This document shows positions 45,149 to 58,207 of a stretch of 64,000 nucleotides of DNA, one piece after another (positions within the stretch are counted from its first letter, which is position 1; every line of letters starts with the position of its first letter). Below the pieces are notes generated by a model. That model did not search any database. It had not been told where the DNA came from and was given only the letters and a program-made list of their open reading frames with translations. Both the position numbers and the translations under genes were made by a program. Origin of the DNA: Aselliscus stoliczkanus (lineage: Eukaryota > Chordata > Mammalia > Chiroptera > Hipposideridae); the NCBI GenBank assembly GCA_033961575.1, contig CM066732.1, positions 52,109,001-52,173,000 of the forward strand. Direction: 5' to 3'.

Positions 45149-47099
45149 AAGAAAAGCCAGAACTCCAGATGTTTAGGTGAAATTAGCTGGAAACAAATGT
45201 AAAAAGCAATGCTGATTGGACGAAGCCCATGGGGCCCTGCTGAGCGCTGAGGATGCCCACTGCAGGCCGTCAGCACAGATGGGAGGTCCCTCAGGCCAAA
45301 TGACAGAAGACCGAGGAGGCAGAGAGAGGAGGCGGTGGCTTGCTCAAGTCCGCTGGGCTGGGACTAGTACAGCCAGGACTGGGCCCAGTTCTCCTGACTC
45401 CCAGACCCTGACAGCACTCTGGGGTTCCAAGAGAAGAGTCTGAGAATCGGGGCTTACGCAGCAGCTGCCTACCAAGGGTCGAGAAAGGTCCAAACATACC
45501 TCCAAGCGTCCCAGCTGAGGCTGGGCCTATGTGAGGTGAAAGCCCCAGGGAACGCCACTCGGTGCTGCGTGGCTTCTGCAGAGATGGGCAACCTACCTTT
45601 TTTACTTTGTCCTCCTTTCTGGCATTTTAATACCCAGTATCACTGCAATTCTCAAGGGCCATTTAAAATATATATAATCTTATTAGCGAGCACTGCTTCC
45701 CTGTGGCTGGTCCACGTTCCTGAGAACAGCCATCGGTCCCCAGTCTCGGCAGGGCGTCCGAGGAGGGTGGTGGGACTCTCAGAGCGCTACATCTGCCCTA
45801 GTTTTCCAGGACACTCCAAGCAAATGTCTCAATTAGGCCGCTGGATGGATGTGCTGTGGACGGGCTCGATTTGCATATCCAGAGCCCTGCAGTCTCCTCT
45901 GTCCTGTGAATGTCCTTCCTTTGCTCTTGGAGCCCAAGGAGGCGGCTGGCTTCCCAGGGGCACAGGCCTGGGGCCGGAGGGCTGAGGGTGATGGAAAGCC
46001 CTGAGGAGCCTGTGAGCTGGGAGGCTGGGCTGAGGAGGGCGCCGAGGGCTGGAGGGGGCCTGGTGGGGCTTCCTTGGCTGTGGCTGCGTCACCTTGGCCT
46101 TGCTCTGCCTTTTCGGCTTGTGGTTCAACTTGTTAGTGAACAGGACTCCGGAGGGGTTGCAAACTGGGGCGAATGGTATTTGGCCCACAGATGTGTTTAC
46201 TCACCCACAAAGTGTTTTAGGGAGGGGTGGCTGACCCCAGATGCTGGGCAACGTGACCCAGTGGGGCCAGTTTGGGGCTGGCCATGATAAATTCCTCCTG
46301 CTCTCTCCCCATGGATTTCATTTTTTAAAAGTTTGGAGTTCAGATCTGTTTAATAAATAAATCGGGTGTGACTGGGCTAGACTTCCCCTCCTTGAGACAG
46401 AGGTGTGCATGCCATCTGCTGCCATGCCCCACTCTGACCCCCTTCACCTACCTATGTCCCCTGTTTGTCCCCTGGGAAGACATCTGAGTTCACAAGGCCC
46501 CGACGAGGCAATAATTCCAAGTGCTTTACAAAGGCATGAGCACACAGTCATTGCCTCCTGTCTTTGAACTGCAGAGGCTCTTGTGCCATTTTGCAGGCTC
46601 GGAGCCCACCGTTCAGAGACATGTGGCTCCCAGGCCTTCGTGTCTGGGTCCTGTGCCGTGGAGCTGGGCTCACATCCGCCAGACCCCAAACCCACCCTCC
46701 TCCCAGATCCTGACGGAGGGGCCTGTCCAGGTCTTGCTGTAAACAAAGCCCTGACCCACGTGTGACCTTGGCCGCTCTGCCAGTGGGGCGAGACAGGGGA
46801 AGGGCTGAGGGGCTGGGAAGGAGTGGGAAGTTCCCTGACACACGGTGGTATAAAGCAGGAGACCCGTATGACGAGGGGTTTACCGAGAAGCTGGGCAGAG
46901 CAGCGGGCAGAGTGCGGGGCTGGCGTCAGAGTGGCTGACGGGGTCCATGCCCTTTTCTATGGCTTCCTGATTACCTGGCCATGGGAGGCTGACTCTCCAC
47001 AGACCTCGGGTGCTTCACCTGTAAATGGCACTTATATCAGCCTTGCTTCACTCGTGGGGGTGTTGCGAGGGGCTCATGAGACAACCAGGGGCTTTGCGA

Positions 47100-47285
47100 A
47101 GTTGCAGAAACTTGGGGCATGTGGGAATTCACCATGCACCAGCAGTGTGTCCTTGGGCAGGTCGCTTAACCTCTCTGGTATAAGTTTTCTGTTCTGTAAA
47201 ATAAAGCCAGTAATAGTGAACGTTTAATGAGCTATCTGGATAAACTGCCAGGCACACAGTAGGTGCTTAATAAATAGCAGCCATA
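47100..47285 (+). repeat. MIR relic, plus strand, long
   Basis: Ordered MIR text: cttgggcaggtcgcttaacc, ctgttctgtaaaataaagcc, then gccaggcacacagtaggtgc and ttaataaatagcagcc. Confidence 0.82.
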
Positions 47286-47933
47286 GCTACACATCATGGA
47301 CAACACATGGCCCTATATAGGCACACTGATTCCCCCCAGAAGGATGGCCTGGGGGGCCCAGACTGGGGGCCCGAGGCAGGGGACAGCACAGACATGACTT
47401 CAGGCAGTCCAGCCAATGGCCGGAGGTGAGAATCAGTGAGGAGGAGCCTTGGGGTTGGGCTGGGGCTCCTGAAGGGCTTGTGCTGCTGCCCAGAAGGGTG
47501 GCTCAGGGCTCATTCCGTTCCACTCCCTGCCTCCCAGAAAAGCCAAGCCTGGAGGCCTGGCCCAGCAAGAGGACGGGGGTGGCTCACCCTGGGTGCTGGG
47601 GCCAGTTTGTGGCTGGCCACATAAGCTCGCCATGAATGTCCGGTGCCAAGCTCCAGCCTCCCTCTGCTGTCCCTGTCCAATCATTAGCGTGGCAATTTGA
47701 AGAGAAATGCCCCTCCCAGGGGAGTGGTGGAACATGGTGGGGCTGCAGGAAGGAGGGGACAGGCACCCACCCAACAGTCTCCCTCTTCCGGCGAGCCCAC
47801 GTCCACCAGCTCTCCCTGCCTTCTCACAGCCATACGTCCTTACCCCTCCACGCATCACTGGGGCCTCCCAGGTCTCAGGCCCTGCACCAGGACGCCACAC
47901 GTCCCAGGTCTCAGTGTCTATCGCAGGGGTTCT

Positions 47934-48145
47934 CACTGGGGAGGTTTCTGCCCCAGCAGCAGACCTTTAGGAATGACTGGAGACATTTTAGGTGGTGACA
48001 ACTCCGGGAGGGGGTGCTACTGGCATCTAGTGGTGGATCCTAGGATGCTGCCAATCCTCCTGCAGGGCCCAGGACAGTCCCCACCCCACCCCCACCCCTG
48101 ACAAGGAACTTCCAGCTCCAACAGTGCTAAAGCTGGGAATCCCTG
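47934..48145 (+). repeat. Ancient non-autonomous DNA transposon (hAT-like ends)
   Basis: The ends caggggttctcactgggg and gctgggaatccctg form an imperfect terminal inverted repeat, starting CAGGG as many hAT-derived elements do. The interior ggagacattttaggtggtga and ggtgctactggcatctagtg matches the relic at 8565. No transposase is encoded. Confidence 0.68.
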
Positions 48146-48639
48146 TCTCGTTGGACAACAGACATGTGGCCAATGATTAAAATTAAATGGGTAAGGCTAT
48201 CATAGGAGGTCCAGAGGTGGGAGGAAATGACTGAATCAGAGAGAAGCAAGGGAGTGCCCACCTGGGGATGTGACTGCTGTCTCATCTCTGCCTCCTGTAA
48301 GTCAGCTCCTGTATGCAAACGGCACATCCATGGTTCAGGTGCCTCCCAGTTTAAGGCCCATCTGTCCTGGTAGCTCCATTGGCATGCCTGGATCCAGCTG
48401 TGCCTGAAAGTCTCATCTTCTCTGGGTACAGGGCACCTGTGGGTGTCATACTCTTCACACTTGTTTGAGATAACATCACAGCACACGGGCAGAGTCACAG
48501 ACCCTCTGTGGCTCCCCCAGCTGACAGCTGCCTTCTTGCCTCCCTCCTGGGGCTGGTGGCTTCCATCAGGGCTGAGTCACGGCAGCTGCCACTCCTGCAG
48601 CACCAAAACATCCAAACATCATTTGTGTGACTTCTGAAG

Positions 48640-48770
48640 TGTTCCATCAGCCTGGGCTGGGGGAGCTCCAATCAGACGCGGTTCGTGGAACAGCTGCCCG
48701 TGCAGGGCTGACAGTTAATTAAAAGCTCCGGGCACTCAGTGATTAACTAATCACAGCATGGTGGCAGTGG
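48640..48770. promoter_or_regulatory. Candidate conserved non-coding element
   Basis: It contains gctgacagttaattaaaagc and cagtgattaactaatcacag, clustered paired/homeodomain-like sites in an otherwise GC-rich neighbourhood without repeat texture. Confidence 0.28.
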
Positions 48771-49124
48771 GTGATGATACGGGGACTTCTCCGCTGGAGT
48801 CCGCTGAGACACTCCAAATGTGAGCCTTCCAGCGGCCTGGGCGGCAGGAGGCGTGGGTGGCCGCAGTGTGGCTGTCCCAAGCAGTCTACAGGGCTGATTG
48901 AGTCCCAGCTGTCTCTCCTGTTTGAGGCTTTCAGGAGAAGGAGTGAAAGGGACCTGGGTGGGAGGGTGAAGGTGTGGATATCCCTGTGGGGATGGAGAGG
49001 AAGGCGGCCAGGGATTGGGGTCCACAAGGCAGGGGACCTGATGGGATGTTGGCCACAGGGGCTGAGCAGAGGCCTGGGTGGGGTAGCTCGGTGGAGCGAG
49101 AGATGGTAGCCCTCTTCACCTCGG

Positions 49125-49345
49125 GGCAGTGATGCACAGTGGTTAGATGCATGGTAGAGCCAGACTGCCGTCAGCCATGGCTCTGCCACTTGCTGCCTGT
49201 GTTGCCATGGACATGATTTTTGACTTCTCTGCCTCAGTTTCCTTACCTGGATTCAGAGCAGTCTGGGACTGATAACCATATCTGCATCCCAGGGTTATAG
49301 CCAGGGTTCATCCACATCAAGGTTTTCTAACACAATAAGCAGGTG
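49125..49345 (+). repeat. MIR relic, plus strand, nearly full length
   Basis: It begins in the tRNA-derived part (cacagtggttagatgcatgg, agagccagactgccgtcagc) and continues with ctgccacttgctgcctgtgt and gcctcagtttccttacctgg. Confidence 0.82.
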
Positions 49346-50839
49346 AAAACCACCCATGGACACTAGCAGCTTACACAGCAGAGGGCTGCTTCCTCACGGG
49401 GAGGCAATGAAGGGCCACGCAGGCCAAGAGTGACTGTGGCCTCCATTCACCAGGCACTCCGCCTTCCCCAGGTTCCCCGGGAGAAGGCTGGGCTCTGAAA
49501 GCCTTGAGGCAGGCAGAGCTGGGGTGTCACTGGAAGACAGGCTGAAACCCACTCTGCACTGACGAGGGGCTCCAGAGTCTGGTTTCCACGGGGGCCCCTG
49601 GGCTGGGCCCCGGAGCTGTGCCCACCTGAGCTAGCTGCCTTGCCCACCTGTTACGCTCCTGCGCCCAGTTCCTTGCCTGGTTCCTGATCCTGCCCATCAG
49701 GGTGACCCTGCGTGACAGTGAGTAGCCGTGACTTGCACATTTTCATAGGCCCCCACGCTCCCTATGACCCAACAGGAAAAGCTCCTCCCTTCTCACCTGG
49801 CTTTCGATGACACGCTCCAGCTGACTGCTCGGGTTCTATGCTCATCCCCCGACCCCCGCGTGCTGCCTGAGGTCCCCCAAGCGGCTGCACCCGTGGCTGA
49901 CTCTGTCCCCGCCTCTGGGCGCTTTCTGCCCCCTCCCACCTCACCTCTGGAAGTGGAGATCTGCCTTTCCTTCCAGGCAGACGCCAGACTGCAGCGGACG
50001 AGCTGCCTCCACGCTGCTGTCTCTCCCTCCCGGGGCTCTGTCTGCAGCAGGCTGGGGGTGGCTTGGAGAGTTCCAGCTCACAGTGGTTCTTGGGGAGAGG
50101 CCTTGTTGAGAGGCTGTTGCTGAAGCTAAGACCTAAGGGATGGACAAGAGATGTCAGCCTTGTGACTCTGGGGGGCGGAAACTGCAGGGGTCCTGATGGG
50201 AGCCTGGAGTGAGGGGAGGGTGACGGGAGACCGCGGGAGGAAGGGCACCGACGGCTCACAGGTGGGGTCACCTCTCACCCGCCCCTCCCGGACACCAGCC
50301 AGCCGGGCAGGGCGAGTCTGAGCTAGCCGCGGGCCGGGCTGCCAGGCCCTGCACTCCGAGCCTCCGAGGATGAGAACCCATCAAATCTCCCAAAGGGCAC
50401 AGCTTCCCCTGGTCACGCAGGGAACATTCGTGAGCACCCACTGTGTGCCCGGCAATGAGGGAGCAGGTGGGAAGGAGGGTGGATAAAGAAATGGGTCAGT
50501 TTTAGTGTGTTTCTGTGTCAGGGATCGAAGTGTGCCAGATTATGTGGTGTGAAGGAGGGCAAAGGAAGGGGTGGTGAGAGGCCCTCATCCTTGGCTGGGG
50601 CGTGGGGTTCGGGGGGGCAGTGCTGCCTGAAGGGGGGCTGCCCTGGCGCTGGGAGCCCCGGAGTCGGGGGAGCCTGGGGCCCGGATCTTGCCTGCCATCC
50701 CGACGCCGGCCAGCAGATGGCGGCAGTGCTACGGGAAAGTCAGGCTCTGCGAGGGCGGCCAGGGAGAAAAACGGGGAGAGGGAGAGCCTGGGGGCAGAAT
50801 GCAGAGAAGACCCAGACAGCCCGAGACAGCGAGGGGGGA

Positions 50840-51140
50840 GTACATCAGTCCGTATGCGCTGCCGTAACAAAATGCCACAGACTGGGTAGCGAGAACAGAA
50901 ACTTATTTCTCATAGCTCTGGAGGCTGGAGGTCCAAGGCCAAGGTGCCAACAGGTAGGTTTCATTCTGAGGGCTCTTCTCTTGGCTTGTCCAGTCTATCA
51001 GATTAGGGGCCGCCTTTATGGCCTCATTCAACCTTAATTACCTCCTAAAGAGCCTGTCTCCAAATACAGTTGTATTGGGGGTTAGGGTTGCAACATATGG
51101 ATTTTAGGGGGACACAATTCAGTCCATTGCAGAGAGAGAT
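50840..51140 (-). repeat. ERVL-MaLR (MST/MLT1-type) LTR, minus strand, internally deleted
   Basis: The complement has the same landmarks as the 42032 copy. Plus-strand text reads ccgtaacaaaatgccacaga, catagctctggaggctggag, ttaattacctcctaaagagc and acacaattcagtccattgca. The central Kozak-like CCATGTGAGG part is absent, so a deletion is likely. It is followed at 51130-51190 by a GA-rich tract. Confidence 0.75.
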
Positions 51141-54100
51141 AGAGAAAACAGGGGGAGGAGAAAGGGACAGAGAGGGAGAGACAGAGATGGGGTGAGGACT
51201 GGGGGAAGGGGCAGACTCTGTGGCAAGGGCTCCTGGTTCTGGGCCAGCTTTGGCATTCACTTTACTGCGACCCCCGAGCCTGTCACTTCTCTCCCCGAGC
51301 AGCTACATCCTCACCACCAAAGGGGGCACTGGTGCACGGCGCACCCCACACCTCACACCCTGTACCCACTGAAGCAGCGACAAGCCTGCAGAGAGCAGCT
51401 CTCAAGAGCTTCCCTCAATTTTCTCCCTCAGTGACAGCAGCCCTCCGAGATATGCATTGACATTATCTCCATCTGTCGGATGAGGAGGCCGAGCGCCAGA
51501 GAAGTTAAGTGACCTGCCCAACGTCACACAGCTTGGCACAAACCCAGGTCTTCTGACCGTGTGGTCTGATCATAGGTGAGCGCTCTGAGACGGGTAGAAG
51601 ATACCTACAGACATGAAAGGAACTCAGAGCTCTGGGACAGCAGAGGTGGGCAAGTCGGAATCCCTCTGGGAGTCTTTCATGGGAACCCACAAACCCCAGG
51701 AGGAAGGGCGAGTGGTGGGGTCTCATGCAGGAACACGGGCCCCTGGGGCTTACAGCCTGGAAGCTGGCCCAGAGGCCTGGGAAGCCAGAAAAGCACTCCG
51801 GGACACAAGGTCACCAAATAAAGCTGTCCCAGATGGCGGCCTCTGTCTTGGCGTGGCTCCCCGGACAGTGAAACCCACACAGCTCTTGGCCTCCACTGTG
51901 TGGTGTGTGCAGGGCAGAGAGAACGGGCTCCTTTTCTCTCAGAGACACGAGGGACACCTAAATCTAATAAGTTAATCTAGACTCCTAGAAACAAGATTAA
52001 ATTTTCAAATAAAGGCTGGCTCTGACAGCTAAGGCATAAATCTTTTATTTAAAATAGAGACTAAACCCATTCAAATGCAATCAGTGATGACAGATGCAGA
52101 TAGAAACAACCTCTGATAGAATAGACACAGCATGGATTTGTTCGCTCCTGGTGACATACCACAAAGGGTGACCTTAGGGACAGTCTCAGTGTCAGCGAAC
52201 GGTGGGGGCTTTGCATCCATTTCCATGTGGCTTGTTGGCCCGAGGTGTGACTTGTCCTGAGACAGATGCCGAGGCAGGTGGGGCAGCCAGCCTCAGAGGC
52301 CATGGTCCCACTGCCATCACCCCAGCTGCCACTAGGCAGAGAAAGGGACCAGCGGTGTTTGGGGGTATCTGGAGCATCATCCAAGCAGCCAGCGAGGAGG
52401 GCCGGGGGCTGCTGAGAGCAGCTGGGAGATGGCTGAGGCAGAGGAGAGGGCAGGGAAGGGCAGCGGGGCATTTCCTGTGCTGCTAGAGCGGGGTGGAGCT
52501 GTGGGGCAGTCTTCTGCTTCGGCTGCGTACGGGTGGGCATTTCTGAGTGCCAGACACGGTGCGTCCCCGACACCATCTCACTCAATCCCCACATCCTAGC
52601 CTCTTACAGCAGCCACAAGCTGGGTTCTAATCAACCAAACGGGAGCAGAAGTGAAGTGTGCCACTTCCAGGCTCAGCTCATAATAATCTCCTGGGATGTT
52701 CTTCATGATTTTTCCTCCTCTCTCTTAGAGACAAACACAGGAGTCTCCAGAGCCATGTTGGGAGGTGGCAGAGCCCCAAGGAGGAAGGATCTGGCTACCA
52801 GACTCGCTCGTGCAGGCGGGCTGCATGGCAGTCAGAGTCCCTGGAGGGCTTTAAACAGTGAGAAGTAAACGCCTATTGCGCTAAGCCACTGGGATTTGGG
52901 GCTGATCTGTTCCAGTTGTTTCCTTAACAGTGAGTGTTTATGAATTTCAGAAATTTTCCATTCATAGATTCACGTACTTCACAAAAACTCTGGGTGGCAG
53001 TCTGGGGATGTCATTCTACAGGTGACAATGCTTGTCCTAGCTCAAGTACTTGGTGGGAGGATAGAAAACGTTTCTAAAAAGAGCTCTTCGATGCGGATGT
53101 GAAGAAATTCTGATGCAGCGTCCTTCCTGGGCACTGGCCCCTTGCTGTTGGTCCCGGGTAGTTCCAGCTCTTCCCGGGGACTCCGCGCCCTCCCGGCCTC
53201 TCTGATCCCATCCCGGTCACGGCACCCGGGGGTGCTGCCTCTGTCCACGGTGCTGAACCCAGTGCCTTAGTGGAATGAGCCTGGACTTAAATATTGGACC
53301 CAGCTGAGTTTTACTTCTAAGTGTATGTTCCCTCGGAAAGTCTTTTAACCTCTCCAAATGTTAATTTTCCTATCTGTAAAGCGGGAAAAGTATGCTTCCC
53401 TCATGAGACTGTTGTGAAAACTAAGTGATGTGGAGACTATGGGGTCTAGTAGGTGAGTGTTTTTACATCCCCTCTCCTTACTTATAATAGATATTGAACC
53501 TCCCTCCCAAGAGGAGCCGGTGAGCTGCTGATAGTTTTATACTTCTGTGTAATAGTGACTTCAAGGGCTAGACCTATCGTGCACTGAGATTTGAGGGAAT
53601 TAAGAAAAAAAGGAGAACAAACAGAGTCTTGAGATTGTCCCTCATGATTCTAGCTGCTAGAGGCTAAGGAGTTACAAGATATTTTGAGTTTAGGAGAAAC
53701 TTGAAGCTTGGGGGTCAGTATGTTTTTTTGGTCTCACCAGTTTCTTCGTTTGTAAATGGTGGGGGGGGGGCGGGGAATGACCCTCCTCAACAGTTTCCAA
53801 CCCCGACAGACAAACACACCTGTAGTGTTCTCACCACCACTCATCCGTCCCCATCTTTATACAGGTCTTGTCAATGAAACACACTGCACTTATTAAGGAA
53901 TAACAAATTAATTTCCCCAATTTTATTAATAAAAGACATTTAGAAGTGATTGTGTAATAAAAACAGTATTAAGCTTCCTAGTTTAATGAGGTGGCTGATG
54001 CTTTAGTTAGTCTGTGTGGCCTCATTATCAGCTAATGTGTGGATTCCCTTAGGTTTTCTGAATTTTTGCCAAGAATTCACAGAACCCACTGCTACTTCTG

Positions 54101-54330
54101 TGAACCTCAGAGCAGGAGTCTTCGCCTTCAGTGGGATGTCAGGACCCTGCCAGCTCTGACCTGATGCTGATGTACCAAGAGGGGCGGGGCAGAGTGGGCA
54201 CAGGGGAGAAAGGAGCAGCACTTACTCTGGACTGGAACCATCATGACTCCCCTGGTGTCTGGTTAGCCCACTCCTGGGAGATGGAATTCATGATCCTCAC
54301 CACTCCCTTCACAGTGAATGTAGCAAGAGG
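51140..54330. other. Intergenic, no gene; MIRs and an AT-rich block
   Basis: MIR relics lie at 51440-51570 (minus; gaagttaagtgacctgccca) and 53270-53460 (plus; ctgtaaagcgggaaaagtat). 53870-54020 is listed separately. A G11 run interrupted by C is at 53760-53775. No coding sequence was recognised. Confidence 0.5.
53870..54020. promoter_or_regulatory. Candidate conserved non-coding element
   Basis: An AT-rich block without repeat texture: acaaattaatttccccaatt, ttattaataaaagacattta and gtgtaataaaaacagtatta, then tagtttaatgaggtggctga. Dense in TAAT cores. Function inferred. Confidence 0.3.
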
Positions 54331-54998
<668 letters not shown>

Positions 54999-55180
54999 CT
55001 TTTCAAAAAAACTTTATTGGGGAACAGCCATGGTCATCGGTTATACATTGCTTTCATGCTACAATGGCATAGTTGACTCTTTTAGGGAGGGTGCAGCTCA
55101 CAGTGGCCCATGTGGGGATTGAACCAACAATCTTGGTGTTAGCAGCACCATGCTCTAACCAACCGAGCTAACTGGTCACC
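54999..55180 (-). repeat. VES-type bat SINE, minus strand
   Basis: The complement begins ggggtgaccagttagctcgg and ends gttccccaataaagttttt. The exact duplication ccagagcccattctct is at 54983-54998 and 55181-55196. Confidence 0.92.
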
Positions 55181-55196
55181 CCAGAGCCCATTCTCT

Positions 55197-57965
55197 TGAC
55201 TGCAACCCTATACTGCCTCTCTACGGTGGCTTGCCCTTGAACTCCAGAGGCACAGCTCCTTCTAGCCCATTTGTCAGTAACTTCTCCCTGCTTGTCACTG
55301 TAAGCCACTACAGAGAAATGAACTTTTTTTATGTTTTCCCAATTGCCAAAAAACAGCAACTACTGCCAAAGACCAGATATGTGGTTCTCTGTAAGCCTGG
55401 ACCTCACCCTTCCTGCAGCCTCATGGCTGCAGCCCACATGCTAAGCAGGGACCTGGTAAGAACTCCCCTCCCCCGGACCCTCGGGAGGTTCCCCCAGGAG
55501 GGTGGAAGCTAACGGCGCCACATGAGGCCTACAATCTATGGCCATTTAGCTTTAAATTTGCTCCCAACACTCCACTCACCTCCCCACTCTCTACCCACCC
55601 CCGCCCCGGGCCTTCTGGGCAATTTGCTGACCCCCCCAACCCCACCCCATGCTGCTGCCTCCAGACAGGCACATCTCTGCCTCCTCTGGGGGTTGAGGCT
55701 CCACATCCCGCTAAGCCCAGCACCACCCTTCGGGTTCTTCCTTTGGGATGAACTGTTCCCACAGTGGCGTGCTGGTCACTTTGTGTCCTGTGTTGCATTG
55801 CTCCCTCCTTTGCTGTGGTCCCTTTACTTCCAGTCTTGGGCTCTGCTGAATTGCAGGCTTTCTTCTTCTTCTATTTTTTTTTTTTAAGAGGGCAGTGTCA
55901 CTGGCCCTCATATGTGGGATCTGAACCGGGGCCGCTGGCGTCCCAAGCCAGCGTTTAACCACTGCACCACTCGGCTGGCCCTATTTTGTTTTTAAAAAGA
56001 AGCCATGAGTTGCCTCTGCTCATATCTGGAGGAACGACAGAATCCTCCTCATCTTTCCACATTGCTGGGTGCATTTCTTGTCTCTACCCAGGTGATCTGC
56101 TAAGGTGAGAATGTCAGGTGACCTGAGTGGGAGCGTGTCCACATGACCCCGAAAAGAAGGTGCCGGCACCTAGAACAGATCCCTCCCATCTCTCCCCATC
56201 GCTCCCTCAGCCGGGCCTAGCCGGCTCCTGCCCAGGGCCTTCGCACCCGCACCCCCCTGCCCAGGGCGCGCTCCCCTGCCCTCTGCAGACTGGCTTCTTC
56301 CCCCTGTTGGGTCTCAGCTCAGCCTCCCCTGACGTCTCCTTCCTGCTGGGGGCCCCACACGGCCTCCCTATTGGACTTTATTTTCCTGGTGTATTTTCCT
56401 CACTGGACTTATCAATTTCAGAAATCATCCTCTTTTATGATTATTAGTTTCACTTGACTATCATTATCCTTCACTAGGACATAAGCCCCTCATGAGCTGG
56501 GATCGTGCCCATCACGCTGGCTGCTGTATCCTTGAGCCTAAAAGAGCCCGGTGCACAGGGTGAACCTCCCATTCGCTGAATGGACAACGGCTGGCGTCAC
56601 ACACAAAGTGCTCACGTCGAATGTCCATCCTTTGTCGTGGGAGTCTCCACCCTGTGCCTGGTGTCCTGCCCTTGGCATGGAATACATGGGAATGAACTGA
56701 ATTAAAGGGTCCCTTGTCCACTAGATGATCTGTCTTTTAAGGGGCAGACCAAGTCCTAGGTTTCTCTGAGTCCCCGGCATCTTGAGGACAGCTGCTCACA
56801 GCACCTGCTGAATTGAACAGAATCCTCTGAAAGTGTTGCGTCGACAGCTTTGGTAATTGAAGAAGAAGGGTCCGTCCGGTCCTTCAAATGTGGCGTGCAG
56901 GGGAAGCTGACCCCTGGAGTTCTCATTCTCAGCTGTGGGGTCCGGGTCATGTGGTACAAAGGCCACCCTCACACAGCAAACGTGTTGATGGAAAACGGGA
57001 GGATCTGCCTTAGATGCAGAGTGTCAGGGGAGTGCACAATATCCTTCTGACAGTTGAAAATTGCAAATCTGAAAGGTTCCTTCTCACCTGCGGCTGTCCA
57101 GGCCTCCCCTGAGCAGAGGGACCCCAGGCCTCGCCCGGCCCTGGAGTTCCCACTCCCCAGAGCCAGCCACCTGGTATCTGTACGACCCACTGTGCCCAGG
57201 GTATCTCAGGTGTTTCAGTGTTTTACCAGGACTTTCTCAGTTACAAGGAATTTTATAAAGGACACAGATTGGCTCCTGCACTGAAAAGACGTGGGGCAGA
57301 AGTTGCCTCAGGCACAGCTGTATCCAGGGGACTGTTGGTGTCTTAGATTATTCTTCATACGGGCTCTCCTTACAGGGCGGTTGTTGGGCAAGGTGGCCCC
57401 TAGACGCCACAGAATCATCCGTTTAGTTTCACTGTCCAAGCGTCCTACTCTCTGTTCCAGCCACTCGCCTTTTTCTGCTCCTTACGTAAGCAGGCAGACT
57501 CCTGCCTTAGGATAGTGGCACTATTTTAAGTCCTACCTGTCCCCTGCAAAGCCGCAGTCTCACTCCCTGGCCTCCTACAAGGCTTTACTCCACTTTACCT
57601 TCTCGGGGAGGCAGAATTGAGCCCCCGATTTAAACTCAGAAGCCATCTCCCCCGCACCCCAAGTCCTTCTCTCTGTGCACTCCTCCACCCCACCACGACT
57701 GCTTCTAGCTTCCTCTCTGTGGCACTCACTCAGCTCTTGCCCTCTGGCCCACCAGAACGTCTCTTCTGTCCACTGGCATGGCCTAAGAATCCAGCAATCC
57801 TGTCACATAGTAGTTGCTCAATTTTTTTGAAGATTGAATGAAGCAGAAAGATATTAATTCAACATCCAGACCTTGGAAATAGAGCAGTGAACAAAACAAA
57901 CAAAAAACCCTGCTCCTTGGGACCTTACTTTCTGGTGGGGAATGCAGGCAAGAAATGAGAGTCTT
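55197..57965. other. Intergenic, no gene; one SINE and L2 relics
   Basis: Contains the SINE at 55883-55980, L2-like 3' text at 56170-56560 (plus; ctcccctgacgtctccttcc, gacataagcccctcatgagc) and L2-like text at 57540-57960. No coding sequence was recognised. Confidence 0.5.
55883..55980 (-). repeat. Type A short SINE
   Basis: A T-rich tail is at 55874-55886, then gagggcagtgtcactggccc and the head complement ending in cactcggctggccc. Flanks ctatttt (before the T run) and ctattttg give a short possible duplication. Confidence 0.85.
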
Positions 57966-57980
57966 AAGAAGTATCAAGTA

Positions 57981-58191
57981 GGGTGGCCAGTGGCTCAGTA
58001 GGTTAGAGCGCGTGCTCTGAACAACAAGGTTGCTGGTTCAATTCCCACATGGGATGGTGGGCTGCGCCCCCTGCAACTAGACTGAAACAACTACTTGATT
58101 TGGAGCTGAGAAAACAACTACTTGACTTGGAGCTGGGTCCTGGAGAAAAAACACACTGTTACCCAATAATTAAAAAAAAAAAAAAAAAAAA
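57981..58191 (+). repeat. VES-type bat SINE, plus strand
   Basis: A gggtggccagtggctcagta start, gatggtgggctgcgccccct and cttgacttggagctgggtcc, then a 25-bp poly(A). Flanked by aagaagtatcaagtag (57966-57981) and aagaagtaccaagtag (58192-58207), one mismatch. Confidence 0.92.
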
Positions 58192-58207
58192 AAGAAGTAC
58201 CAAGTAG

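Larger units (their letters stand above)
45165..50835. other. Intergenic, no gene; MIRs, a DNA-transposon relic, possible regulatory block
   Basis: MIR relics lie at 47100-47285 and 49125-49340, a MER-type DNA element at 47934-48145, and a TTAATTAA-containing block at 48640-48770. Open frames overlap on both strands and show no coding signature. Confidence 0.5.
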
